Source: Nomia melanderi (taxonomy: Eukaryota; Arthropoda; Insecta; Hymenoptera; Halictidae). From it: a DNA stretch of 64,000 nt. The notes beneath the pieces are model-generated. The model ran no database searches. It was given only the letters and a program-made list of their open reading frames with translations, and had not been told where the DNA came from. The position numbers and the translations under genes were made by a program. Shown here piece by piece: positions 36,207-47,697 of this stretch (its first letter is position 1; each line of letters opens with the position of its first letter). Where the stretch lies: NCBI RefSeq assembly GCF_051020985.1, contig NC_135000.1:8825001-8889000 (forward strand), given 5' to 3'.

Positions 36207-37484
36207 GAGAATGTTAGAGTGAATAGGATTCTAGGAATAATTTTTAAACATAGAAATGAATTGTTGCAAATAGGCAGGGCAGGAAGTGAGTAAGGTGACC
36301 GCTACGACAAATTTTCCAGTGAATGGTGCGTGCCTATTGAAGCGTTAATAGAAACGATATCCTTTTCTGCAGAGGTCGCGGCGCGGGGGGAAAGGGTGCA
36401 TCGATACCCATGGGAGAGTATCGATAGGAGGAACGCGTGAGAGTCGGACCTTTTGGACTGCTACGTGACTGCTCAGATATTCAGCGAGCGTTGTGGCGCG
36501 AATTAAGTGGAATCGCAGCTTGTTTCGACCCGTTATCGCCGGGACCGGCGCCGAAATCGAGATCCGTGGTCGGTTCGCTTCGTCGCGTACCGCGTTCTTT
36601 CGGAAATAGTCGCGTGTACCTAAAATTCAACGCCGGAACCTATCGACCAATCGATTCTCTTGCATCCTACAATCTCGAATCAGCCATAAAAATTCATTAA
36701 TTCCATCATTTCCATTCATAACTAGCTTTCTCTCGATATACAAACCTTGGTAGCTCTATAACTCAATACACAGTTTACGCAAATAATTAAATAATTCATC
36801 GATTTCTCACGCAATTAATTACATTGTCACATTCGTATAATACGTAAGTACAATTCCAGTGCTTCTCGAACGCCATTAAATAAACAATCGAAGCGCCACG
36901 TTCGATTAATCTTTAATTAACGACCACCGAGGCAGGCCTCGAACGTGGAGAATGAAGAATTCTTCGGATCGGAAACGGTTAAACGATAATCGTCATTAAA
37001 TGAGGAACGATGTTCCATTCGTCATTCGTTAGCCGTTAATTGAACGGCCACTGAGGACTCGAATAAAAATCACAAGCCGAGAAATCGGCTCGTTTTCACG
37101 GTAGCGAGCAGATCGCGCGTCGACACGCACCGCGGGGGTTCCCACTTGTTCCGCCGGCTGGAACCCCTTCATCGATCATCCCCCCGGCGGTTCACACCAT
37201 CCCCTCCGCTCGCGGCCCCTCTGTCATCGTCGCGTCTCGTTTCAGGGGATAGATTTGTTCCGCGACACACATTTCGAGTCGCGACGCGATACGTCGCGCC
37301 CATTTAAACCCTTACTTTACGATCCTCCGGATCGTGCTCGCAGTTCATTACCAATAACGCTCCATTGTACCACGGAATTTATGGTTCCACTATCTATTTT
37401 TATTTGTCCGTAAATTCCAAGCTATTCTAATTCGCTGCGACAGCCGTCGAGACGTTTCGGAACCTGCGTGTTTCGCTTAACGAA

Positions 37485-37665
37485 ATGTCATTCCGGCGAG
37501 ATGACAGTTTCATATTTCGAAGACCGAGTCACAAAAACATGATTCAATTACTCGAATAGCAAGAGATCAGCACGCTTCCTTTGTTCTATCAATTACACAA
37601 TTGATATATAATTTAGCTTCATGCGTCGAAGGTTTTCTACATTTCAATGAATCTTCTCTAAAATC
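37485..37665 (-). mobile_element. Family B remnant
   Basis: TTCCGGCGAGATGACAGTTT, GATTCAATTACTCGAATAGC and TTGATATATAATTTAGCTTC match family B in reverse. The outer termini are lost. Confidence 0.6.
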
Positions 37666-38239
37666 CAAGCACGTCTAACGATGCAATACATAAATAATCT
37701 TCATTAAAATTAACTACTGTATATAAATACTCCCCATACGAACTACTTTACTCACACTATATACAATCTTCCCATAATAATTATATTCCCTTATTCCTTT
37801 CTACTTCGTCTTACCCTCCAAACATTCGAAACACTTGAAATTCACCTATACTCTAATTCCACTCAAGTTCCCATGCAAATTATCGCTACTTTCCACGATA
37901 AATATACTCTCCAAAATCGCACGATACCAAAAACAGCCAACTTGTCAAGGGTTGCAACAACCCTTCCGACAAAGGACCGCCGAAGAAACCGGGCTCCGGA
38001 CGCGCAACGGAGCAGCCTCGCGAATCAAAACACCCTCGGGCCGCAGAACCCTCCAATCCCTGCCCCCCTCAGCCTCACCCCCCGATCCCGGCCTCCTCTT
38101 TCATCGTTTCCACGTGTGAGTCGCGTGTGCATGGAACGGGTTCGAGCGTGGATTATATCGGCACATGCGCGGCCGTGCTCGCCGGAAAAGCGGATGTAGC
38201 CGGCGGCCGTGTCAAAACTATTCCGCTCGAGTCGTCCGC

Positions 38240-38274
38240 TCAGTACGGCGTGGTTCTCGCTGCCGAGCAGTTCT
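38240..38274 (+). promoter_or_regulatory. Arthropod-type core promoter: initiator plus downstream promoter element
   Basis: TCAGTA at 38240-38245 matches the insect initiator core, with A+1 at 38242. AGTTCT at 38269-38274 occupies exactly +28 to +33 and fits the Drosophila DPE consensus RGWYVT. Initiator and DPE function only at this strict spacing, so the coincidence is meaningful, although both motifs are short. It sits in a GC-rich block with no TATA box, typical for DPE promoters. Confidence 0.5.
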
Positions 38275-38505
38275 CGTGTGTCTCGTCTTTTCAACCCCCG
38301 CGACGTGTTTCTCGCTGCTTTTTTTCTCGCCGCTTTGCCCGCTCCGCTGATATGGATCCGCTCTTCGAACTCGCGTTCTCGTCTGACGTCGGTGTCTCGA
38401 GCCGCGTTCCAGTGGAAACCTAGGATTCCTGGATATTTACTCGAGGCTTTCTCATGAATCGAGAAGCTGCTCCTCGCTGAACTGCGTCGCGGAGTCTGGG
38501 TCGAG
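38242..38505 (+). other. Candidate non-coding first exon 3
   Basis: The exon would run from the initiator A at 38242 to GTCGAG|GTAAAC with GT at 38506, 264 bases. It contains short upstream ORFs: MDPLFELAFSSD and so on at 38352-38423 (23 codons), and MNREAAPR at about 38455. Neither crosses the donor, so it would be leader sequence. A MITE begins 73 bases after the donor. It could be an alternative promoter for the gene coding at 47698, about 9 kb downstream. Confidence 0.42.
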
Positions 38506-38578
38506 GTAAACGTTTTTCCTTGCAGCTTTTCGAGCGTTCTTCTGGCTGGTCCTGGGATTTCGAATGCGAAACGTGGAA

Positions 38579-38763
38579 TTAACTTTCGAAACATACAAAA
38601 CCTTCACATGAAGCTAAATTATATATCAATTGCTTGATTAATGGAAAAGAATTGAAGTGCTGATCTCTTGCTGTTCGACTAATTAGATCATTTGTCCATG
38701 ACTTAGTCTTCCAAATCTGAATATTTCAGCTCACCGAAATGCCATCCGTCCACAAAGAGTTAA
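38579..38763 (+). mobile_element. TTAA MITE family B, shortened copy
   Basis: It runs TTAACTTTCGAAACATACAA to CCACAAAGAGTTAA at 38760-38763, 185 bp. The left terminus is deleted but the body matches the 45678 copy closely. Confidence 0.7.
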
Positions 38764-38838
38764 GAACTTGATTTATTTCTCAATTGTGATCGATGCTACT
38801 AGTTTGTAATTAATCATTTATTAAGGCAACAGATGGAT

Positions 38839-39084
38839 TTAACCCTTTGCACTCGAGAGGTGACTCTCAGTCGCCTCTTGATTTGATACAGCAAACCTAT
38901 GAAGTTGAATATTAAGTATTTTAAATTAAACTTTGTATTGCTATGTGAAGTATTTAAATAAAATAGCTTTGTTGCTTAATTTATCTGTGAATTATCGTTA
39001 AATTAGTTTCAAACGATGTCGTCTGTATTTCGTCGAAAAATATTGAAAATTTCCAGTGCAAAGTTTTCGAGTGCAAAGGGTTAA
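38839..39084 (+). mobile_element. TTAA MITE family A, complete copy 2
   Basis: Same termini, orientation and internal sequence as the copy at 17330. TTAA lies at 38839-38842 and 39081-39084, giving 246 bp. The left subterminal palindrome has one change (CTCTCAGTCGCC). It lies 75 bases after a family B copy. Confidence 0.85.
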
Positions 39085-40217
39085 TAGTATATTCTATAGA
39101 AATGTTTGCTACAAAGTATAATAGTTGATAGAAGAATAATGTTCAATTTGAATTCTAAGGGATCGAGTAATTGCTTCTTCGAATCGGTTTGACACTGGGA
39201 CTATCACTTCAACTCACTTTTCAACGTTTCTTTATGAAAACTACAAACGTGGATTTGTTAAGGTTTCAATTGGTGTATATTTTAGTTTAGGTATTACTGA
39301 ATCAGCTTCATTGATCATTTTTCAAAGAAGTATCTATACCTTTGCAGCAATTGCAAAAGAAGCAGTTAGGAATTGGTCATTTTGATCCACCTAGTACTTG
39401 TCACCTTGTATAGGAGTTGAAAGCATAAACAGTAATAAATAAGATAAATAATAGATAAGAAGTAATAAATATTACTTCTAAATATTCAAAACTATCCCCA
39501 TTCTCCCTGCAAACGCACAGAACACCCAGTAAACTTCGAAAACCTTCAACGAGAATGATTTAAACTCCCGTTAATCCTTAATGAAGAAATATATTAAACA
39601 TTCGCCGACGAACGAACCGTCAAATACCATTCCATTAATTCCCATTTCGCTAATTTCTATCGCGGCAATGAATTTCTCAATAAAACCCGGCGTCCGCGCG
39701 AATATTTTCCGTTGTTCCTTGGAAATCACCATTGCCCGACACACAATCGCAAAATATATCATATCCCGAGGGATCAAACGATCGTTTCCACGCACGATCC
39801 GTCCGGACAATGCACGAAGCCAGTTTCGAACGAGACTCCGAAACGCGTTGTTTCCGGATGGAGTCGTAGCGGCGCGAATCGATAATCCCTCTCTGTCATT
39901 AACATACGAGTAATTGGTGTCGCTCGATAAAACCGCGGTCTCTCGCGATAAATCGAATCGCGACGCGCACATTTTCGACCGGCGCGGCGGAGGGTGGTTG
40001 ATCACGTTAAGCTACGTCCTCACCGAGGCAGCAACCAGCTACGCGTTGATAATATTGCATTTGCCTCGTAAAAGTCGCCACTTGTTACCGGACGTTCCGA
40101 TAGAAACTCGATCGCAAACGCAATCTCTATAACGAAAGTCGAATTTTCGATGGCTTTCGGAGCTTCAACGGTAGCAATAACATTAAAACCTGAATCAACG
40201 TACAATAGACTCCTTAT

Positions 40218-40415
40218 TTTCTAATTACTATTTGAAAATATTCCCAATTTCATAATTACTACCGGAAAATATCGTTCGTTTCATAATTGCTTTCGAAATA
40301 CTCCCAATTTCGCAATTATCGCGAAATATTCATTTCGTAATTACTATTTCAACGATCTGCAATTTCGTAACCAGCGTTTCAAAGTAATTCCCATTTCATA
40401 ATTATCATTTCAAGA
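40218..40415 (+). repeat. Degenerate tandem repeat of about 36 bp
   Basis: CCAATTTCATAATTACTA-type words alternate with TTTGAAAATATTC-type words five times. Units vary in length. Confidence 0.6.
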
Positions 40416-40954
40416 AGTAATTTGCGATTATAAAGCGTAACGCGAGAAGTATCAACGCGCCTCGGCACGAACTTATGGGACAGGCTAATGCGTCGTAAAG
40501 GAAGAGGTTAAGGAACGATAATAACGTAAAATAACGTCTGAAAGTAGACACTTGCCGGCAATCTGTATCTCGGGACACGCAGTGAGCGAAGAAAAAGTTG
40601 CAGCGAGGACATAGCTTTATACGCGTCACGCTCGGGCAGTACGCGAGATCTGTACGTGATTTCCTTCGGCCGCGATAAGCCGATCCGATCCGAGCTCCCC
40701 GTTTATTAGCATACGATAATTGGCAGCGACGGGCCGTCTGCTTGTCCGGGTTTTCCAGTTTTCACGGGGAAATCGCCGGTTCGGCCTCGGATCCCCGCCT
40801 CGCCGGCGGTTTTTCATATTTTCCACCGGTTTCAGCCAGAACGGTTCTCATTTTCCACGGCCGCTTTTGTGCGGGAACGCGCGCGCGGCCCGTACACTCG
40901 CTCCCAGAAGTCGCCGGACACTTGACACTAACAGCGCCGAGTGTCTGGGAGCGT

Positions 40955-41272
40955 TCGTCAGCGACGGAAACAATTGTTTCGCGTTACAATCGCGTTTTAA
41001 GCGGGAATTTCCTTAAGTTTCCTCGTCGTCCCGCTCTTGGAACTCCCCGCGATCTTCACCGGGAATTCCTGTGCGCGTTTCATTTACGTGTCTAATTAAT
41101 ATTATGATTAATAGCAACATTCGTCCGTTGGCGCGACGATTGTTTTGTCTTACAATAGAATTTTCAGCGTGAATTTCGTCGAGTTTCTTCGTTATTCCCC
41201 GTTGAAACTTTACTGCGATCTTCTCCAGAAATTCGTTGGCGCGTCTCATTTATGTGTCTAATTAATATTTGA
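40955..41272 (+). repeat. Diverged 166-bp duplication
   Basis: CATTTACGTGTCTAATTAATAT near 41081 and CATTTATGTGTCTAATTAATAT near 41247 are 166 bases apart. Preceding blocks (TTTCCTCGTCGTCCCGCTC and TTTCTTCGTTATTCCCCG) also correspond. Confidence 0.7.
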
Positions 41273-42785
41273 ACTTCACGGTTTCGTTAAGTGGACGTCG
41301 GTGAATTGGACATTCGTTTCGTTCCGTTGATTGCGTTGGGTTTACGTGTATTAATTTGGAATGTATCTCGGAGTTTCGCGTGTTTCGCAAATAGAGCGTT
41401 GCTCGAATCGAAGGTTTCATTAAAATTGCTCCGTGCAGTTTGAGTTGCATCGAGATCTGTGCCCGGTTTCGAGTAATTAGACGTCCGGCGACTTATGGAC
41501 GATAGTGTACCTCGTTTCCCGCTGCGCTCTGTAACGTGTAACGAAAGAGTAATCCGAGCTCGTGAAACGGCGCGACAATTAAAGCTGCAGCTGGAATCAC
41601 TGCACACATTCTACCGTGCTTTCTCTCGTCCCATCTCTTTCGATTTCCGTTCCCCGCTAACAATCCGCGGCGCACCGTTACTTGGGAGCAAGCGTCGCTC
41701 GAACGAAATTTTCGGGACGTGGATTCACCGGTGGAACCAGCGAACAATCGATTTCTCTCGTATTGGCGAAAAAGTAGAAAACTGTTCATTAAAATCGGCA
41801 ACTCGTAGTTTGAAATCTAGTTTAACAGACATTCGTCTCGACAGTCAGCGAGATTTCGATCCGTTATTCTACAATTTTTGCATTCGAAATTGATTTATCC
41901 AAGAACTTCTTCAGGAATTCCAATAGAAGAAATTCCAATTTATCAATACCTTTTGTACTCCATCTACAAATTCAAAATTTTGTCGAAAAACTAAGAACTA
42001 TAATAAATAAGCTACGGATCTCCATTGAAATTCGAACAGTTAAATTTTGAAGGACGCGATCAGAAAGTACAATCAATGTTTCTCCAATAAATCATCAACG
42101 ATAAAATGCGCAATCTAATCGAGCACAATGGTACAAGCTGCTTAAAACAAGGGGTCGAGAAAGGTGCTAACAGAACGGACAAACTCGAAGCGTCAAGGAC
42201 TGCCAACAGAGGACTGCTCCGCGAGAGAAATTAAGATTCACGCGTCCGCGGACTTCCGGTGAATGCGAGCCGACCATTCATCTCTGAATAGTCGGACGTA
42301 TCATTCCGCGATTCGACGCACGTACCGGCCGCCGAAAAGACCGGCGGGTTCGAAAACGCGGCCCTAGACAACGGAACGGTTGAATGATATTCATGATTGA
42401 AAGGAGTTCCGGTCGGGCCGCGCGCAATGGCGGAACCCACAGGAATGAATCGCGACGGCGAGGCACGATCCACTTGAATCGCGCGCCGCGGGTTCAAAGA
42501 GGGTCTCGCGCGCTCTGAGACACGTTCCACGCCTACTCGAAAGCCCGCATAGCTTCAGACGTCTCTGAAACTGCCGCCTGACGTCTGCTTTCTTCGCTTT
42601 CTCCGCTCCATCAGTCTGCTCCGCCCTTGTTTATCAAAAATCCACGCTTCCCGTGACACGACCACAGTTATTAAAACCTTCTAGACACTCCTCTCTCAAA
42701 CTTGCGTCACTAATTGCAGAATTAGATGTATTTTCAATGGAACTATCAAGGAAAACTGGGCGAAGAACGAATGCGCTCGGCTGAC

Positions 42786-42796
42786 AAGATGGCGGC
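42786..42796 (+). promoter_or_regulatory. AAGATGGCGGC (YY1/Pho-type) motif
   Basis: An exact 11-base match to the AAGATGGCGGC motif found just after many metazoan start sites and bound by YY1 (Pho in flies). CCTCGCCTCGCCTCGCG follows. No initiator or donor was identified nearby, so function is uncertain. Confidence 0.3.
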
Positions 42797-43282
42797 TAGC
42801 CTCGCCTCGCCTCGCGAATTCATATGCGTTCTTCGGACGAACTACTGTCTTGATTTCATCGCGACAAAGAAATATCGATTCCAGGGAAGTGAACAATTGC
42901 AATGATGCCACTTTTATTAGTTAAAGACGATTATTTCCTGATATTTATAGATTAGTCGATTAACCGTCGATAGGATCTCGGGAAACGACGCGGAAAGAAA
43001 GTGATATCGAATGTGGGTCGGCAGCACGTTGACGAGGGCCACCGTAATCGTCGCTGTTATTGATTCACGGCGTCCGGAAACCGGAAATCCCTGCGGCTTC
43101 ACGGACGAAAGACTTCCCGGAGCGTAGTCGACGTGCAATCTGGGGGAAATTCGCGAAAGCCCGGGGACGTAAATCGAATTAAGGCGCGGAGGAGGCGCGC
43201 TTGTCCGGACGAGTTTCTCATGGACGGCTTCCTGGCTCTCGTTTTGCCGCGTCCTCGAGCTCCTCCTCGCCCTCCTCGCCCT

Positions 43283-43316
43283 ACCCTCCCCTCCTCCTCC
43301 TCCTCCTCCTCCCCTC
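43283..43316 (+). repeat. CCT trinucleotide run
   Basis: CTCCTCCTCCTCCTCCTCCT. It produces Glu-rich and Gly/Arg-rich frames on the other strand, which explains the long open frame there. Confidence 0.75.
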
Positions 43317-44692
43317 GGCCAGTTTCGCCGAGCATATCGAGCGAATCGCGATAAAGCACCCTCGACACGTCTCGTCGTCGGACAAAAGGGTTGCGGGGAC
43401 GCGGCGCGAATCGAGACCCCGCGTATTTTTTCCTCCTCTTTTGTCTCCGTTTCCCTGCGATTGACCCCTCTTCCCTCGGAGGAACCCAGGTCGAAGGTCA
43501 ATTTGTCTTGCGCTCCACGAGACAACGAGCCTTTTGATACTGCCGGAGATTCTCCAGCTGGAGATACTGATCCAGGGATTTCTCTTTTACCCATCGAACA
43601 CTCGACTGTCTAGCGAGGCTTTTATCGAAAATTTCGTTGCCAATGGCCTTTTCGATCTCTCGAGATCTATGGATATTGTGCCGGATGTTCTATTAACCTT
43701 ACAAGCTTCACATCATGACTTATACGGAAGTAACTTGTCTCTTGGAATTGAATTGCTCTAATAAGAAACTTCATCTCAAATTCTCACATTCAATTCTCCA
43801 CTGTTGCACTTTCCAAAATCCAACGTCTACAAATCAAATATCCTCAACAAACCCGTAACTCACAGAACTTTTCGCGTTTTCTACTAAAAAAATGCTCACT
43901 ATTTCCTCCAAATGAAATCAATCATCATTCACTCTTCAGGTCACAGTCCAACTACATTCTCCAAAATCCAACGAAACGAAAACCGAAATTCTCAAATTCC
44001 CAAATACCCGAAGCCTTCGTTCACCCTGAAGGTCTCGTTCGATTCGATCCTATTTCCCAGCACCGTCCCACATGTCCCAGCCCCATACGCGATCATCGCG
44101 TGTAGAGATCCGTGGCGTGAAACCGGCACGCGCGTTTGAAATATTTAAAGGGCATCCGCGTTCGATTGAGACAGAAATTGTCGGGTTTATGTGGCGGTCG
44201 TTTGCCAGCTGAGGTCACGGCGACAGCTCGCGCGCGCCCGATCGATTATCGCGTGCGAACCGACCTTACATCGGGACCAGAAGGTTTCTCGGAAACCGTG
44301 TCTCTGGTTCACGGGGTCGTATTTATTGTTCCCGGCGGAATTGGATTGCGGCAAATTGCTGTTCTCGAGCGCGCCGCCGCGAACCTTCTTCACCCGCTTC
44401 TGCACGGTTTCTCTTTAACCCCTTTCCCGAGCGAATTACGAGCCACCCCCGCGGCCCGGGCGCAATTTCGGTTGAAAACCGACTCCTCGCCGACGACGTT
44501 TTCTTTAACGCTCGATCGGCCGATCCTGGTACACGGGAAACAGCCATTTTCACGGCCGGATGGACCCTTTTGCCGGCGATGAAAGGAACGCGGCGTGAGA
44601 AGGTTCGAAGATGGTTCGAACGCTTGTTTTTCAGTTCAAACGTCGCAGTTTTTCATGGGTTATGGGTGAAGTTGTTTGGAGTTGAGGTTGTA

Positions 44693-44879
44693 TCAACCCT
44701 TTGCACTCGAAAAATTTGCCACTAGAAATATTCAATTTTTACTAGATATAAATGACATTTTCTTAAATTAACTCTAGAAATCTATTCGCAAAATAAGGGG
44801 AACAATGGAATTTTATTAACACGAAATTTTACAATTTTAATGCAATCGAGTGTTGACTGAGAGGCACCTTTCTAGTGTT
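44693..44879 (-). mobile_element. TTAA MITE family A, diverged copy
   Basis: It opens CAACCCTTTGCACTCGAAAA (target mutated to TCAA) and carries family A sequence in reverse, ending in a decayed palindrome and GCACCTTTCTAGTG. Both ends are eroded, so it is an old copy. Confidence 0.65.
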
Positions 44880-45677
44880 TCTGAATATTTTAGGACGGCA
44901 GATCTACGGCGAAGTATGAGATTATTACAAGTTAATGATCCATTAATTCTAAATGGGATGAACGATATTGAATATTAATCATAATTAAAATTCAACGTTT
45001 AGAGTCGACAGTAACTCTAAGAATACTTCGACATTTCTCTTACGTGCTTCTGAATTATTTAAAACGATAATTCCAGAGTTAAATCATAAATAATATCAAA
45101 AGACAATTAACACTCAATGTTCGAAATCAGAATTCAAACCTAATTTCACAATTCTCTGCCCGTTCACCTCTGAATACCTAAAAACAATAGATTCCACGGT
45201 ACCAATGGATTTCGCAAGCAACAAACGCAGCTTTGAACCGCGCCCGCGCGATCCCGGCAAATTCCGCGAGCGCTACATCGCGATAACGTGTTCAGCAAAA
45301 ACCTGTCCATAGAAAAGAAAGCTCGGCCGATGGGTTGAATGCGCGCGTTCATCGCTACCTTCGGCCATTCGAATGAAAGGGTATGCGAAAAGCTTTGATT
45401 TCTGGGGGAAAAAAGCGCGCCGCGGCGGTCCAAGCTGATTAGACATTCAGGGTACGGTCCGAGCTTGAATAAAAGGAGCCCCGCGTCTGGCTGCAAAGGA
45501 ATTAGACGAGCCCCGTTTCCGAATGGGACTCGCCCGGACGTGTGCAGTCAGCGGAAAGGGAATGGACAGCGGATTCATCATGCACAGCGTTCCTCAAGAT
45601 CGAAAACGAGGGCTTCTTTTGTTTTCACGGAGTATCTTTTCTCTTTCGTTCAATTTCGCTTCTCGCACAACAGATAA

Positions 45678-45887
45678 TTGACCCTTTGCGGATGAAGATT
45701 CTCGGAAATATACAAAACCATCGACAGTCGAAGCTAAATTATATATCAATTACTTAATTCATGGAAAGAAAGAGAACTACGTGCTGATCTCTTACTGTTC
45801 GACTAATTAGATCATTTTTCCACGACTTAGTCTTCCAAATTTGAACATTTTATCTCGAAATGTCGACATTAGTCCGCAAAAGGTTAA
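45678..45887 (+). mobile_element. TTAA MITE family B, complete copy
   Basis: TTGACCCTTTGCGGATGAAG opens the element and GTCGACATTAGTCCGCAAAA then GGTTAA closes it, 210 bp. It carries the family block TACGTGCTGATCTCTTACTG and GACTAATTAGATCATTT. The left target is mutated to TTGA. Confidence 0.75.
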
Positions 45888-46136
45888 CTCGTTTACATCA
45901 TTAGCGCGTTATAATTAAAAGGCACACGAAGAACACGAACAGTAACACCGTGTCAATGTTTATATCAATTTCAGCAATTTCTTAGCACGAGTATTGCCAT
46001 CTGAAGTGGATAATAGACGAATTAGGAAGTTTCCTTACTTTTTGGTAAATTATTAATGGAAAGTTAATATAGCAATTATGAGAGTTGACAATTGTATCTT
46101 GGAGAATATTAGATTACTCTGTTTTTATTTGTATTG

Positions 46137-46330
46137 TTAACACATTGAGTACTGGTAACGAGAAATCTCGTTTTTACATGAAGACTCTTAGCTATACAAC
46201 TTTGCTAATTACCACAGCATTTAAAGAAATCTTAAATTTGATTAGAATTAATTGTCCATTTAAAATCTGTTACATAACAATATGATACTTGAGCTGTTTT
46301 CTGATAATTAGCCGGTACGCAATGTGTTAA
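46137..46330 (+). mobile_element. TTAA MITE family C copy 2
   Basis: TTAACACATTGAGTACTGG and CCGGTACGCAATGTGTTAA are good inverted termini around 194 bp. AACGAGAAATCTCGTT, a short palindrome, sits inside the left terminus. Confidence 0.7.
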
Positions 46331-47280
46331 TTTCATTTTATTTAAAATTGTAACGTGTACACCTAGACAAGAATTTCGTTAAACTTCATTTCGATTGTGT
46401 ACACTCGATTGGTTGGGTTTAATTAAGTATTGTAATTATGAAGATTGTTAGCGAGCTAGTGAGCAGAAAGGAAACAGAAAAGGAAGATCGAAAACGAGGC
46501 TCGCGCGACCGGTTATCGATCCCAGCGACGAGACTCATCGATTCCCCCGTCGAAAACAGTCAGTCATAATTTTCGCGGGCCGTTTAATCATCCCGCGCGC
46601 GTCCTCTATCGCTCTCTGACTCGTAATTCACGACGGAGGCTATTTACTTTTGCTTTTCCCGTTGTTCGTCCCGCTCCTTTTCATCCGTGACACGCGTTTC
46701 GATATCCGAGGCAATAATATACACCGGCGCTCGAATGCCCGATAAATCGGGCAGCGCTGCGCTGTAAAAGGCGAGATTGCTGTCGTGCTCGTCATTCGTT
46801 GACGGTTTCGAGAGGGGGTTTTTTTTTTGGATCCATTGGTTGGATTCGTTTCCAGTGGTTCGTTTGTGATCGGAGTTTGGAGATTCAGCGGTTAGAGTTT
46901 GTCGGGATTTGATGGTAGATTTGATCGCTGGAATGCTCCAGGGTTCTGTTGATGGACGATTCAAGATTGCACGGTTTAAATTTGAATCGATCAAGTTTGA
47001 GTTCTATCAAGTTCTGTCGATTGCAGTTTGATCTGGTTGGAGGTTTATTGGATGGAACTTGAATTCGAGCTAATTAAGTTGTCGACTAGTTTCGTGTTAT
47101 TTAGCTGTGACTCGATCGCGATCGAGTTTATCGAGTTGCAACTTGAGTTTTCGAAAGTTTCTCGAGCTTTAACTGGACTCAAATCAAGTTCACAAAGTTA
47201 AAACTCGGTTCACTTCAACTTTGACTAACTGAACTCGACTTACCTCAAGTTTACCGAGTTACAACTTGGCTCAAACAAAC

Positions 47281-47466
47281 TTTGTCCCGTTAGTACTTGA
47301 CTCAAACAAACTTCGTCCCATTAGTACTCTACTCAAACAAACTTCGTCCCATTAGTACTTCATTCAAACAAACTTTATCCCATTAGTACTCAACTCAAGG
47401 AAACTTTGTCCTATTAGTACTTGACTCAAACAAACTTAGTCCCATTAGTACTTGACTCAAATTATT
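47281..47466 (+). repeat. 31-bp minisatellite, six units, just upstream of the coding-exon acceptor
   Basis: The unit is roughly TTCGTCCCATTAGTACTTGA followed by CTCAAACAAAC and repeats at an exact 31-base spacing. More decayed relatives extend back to about 47180. The array ends about 45 bases before the branch point of the 47532 exon. Confidence 0.85.
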
Positions 47467-47497
47467 TCCGATCGTTTTAATTCGACTCGGATCAATC

Positions 47498-47531
47498 GGT
47501 TCGCATACTGACCAGTGTCTCTATGTTTCAG
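47498..47531 (+). promoter_or_regulatory. Branch point, pyrimidine tract and 3' splice site
   Basis: ATACTGACC at 47505-47513 matches the metazoan branch consensus with A at 47511, followed by CAGTGTCTCTATGTTTCAG ending at 47531. Spacing from branch to exon is 21 bases, normal for insects. Confidence 0.7.
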
Positions 47532-47556
47532 ATAGGGTAAACCGCCCACGTGTCCC

Positions 47557-47658
47557 ATGACACCCATGACAGACGCGTCCAGAGGAGGGGAGCGATCGTT
47601 GACAGTGATCACCGACTCGAGGTCAGCCGGTCGCAGCTTCGGCTGGTACTCCAGGTGA
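47557..47658 (+). other. Upstream ORF in the leader of the coding exon
   Basis: The ATG at 47557 opens 33 codons starting MTPMTDASRGG and closes at TGA 47656-47658, 39 bases before the main ATG and in the same frame. Both of its ATGs have C at -3, a weak context, so scanning ribosomes could bypass it. The main ATG has A at -3 (GGACCATGT). It may dampen translation. No peptide function is suggested. Confidence 0.5.
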
Positions 47659-47697
47659 ATCAGATCCGACGCGAATCTCGAGAACAGTGCCCGGACC

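Larger units (their letters stand above)
31890..37480. other. No gene recognised outside the listed repeats
   Basis: 31890-32260 is a degenerate AACCTAGCCTAGGTCTAGCT-type AT-rich stretch. GC patches lie at 32280-33250, 33700-34080, 34850-35640, 36360-36620 and 36880-37340. Open frames at 34841-35239 (+) and 34971-35450 (-) overlap antisense over the same patch, which argues for composition and not coding. Confidence 0.45.
39090..47180. other. No gene recognised between candidate exon 3 and the coding exon, apart from listed elements
   Basis: GC patches lie at 39640-40010, 40640-41060, 42200-42620, 43000-43530, 44050-44590, 45210-45560 and 46490-46650. The 225-codon frame at 42917-43594 (-) includes the CCT run and is compositional. 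46850-47180 has drifting GAGTTT/CAAGTT words that lead into the 31-bp array. Confidence 0.45.

Noticed and set aside
38025..38594. 189-codon open frame (-) antisense to candidate first exon 3
   Set aside because: No motif and Arg-rich composition. The plus-strand promoter and donor signals explain the block better.
42917..43594. 225-codon open frame (-)
   Set aside because: It contains a glycine/glutamate run made by the CCT repeat at 43283. No family resemblance.
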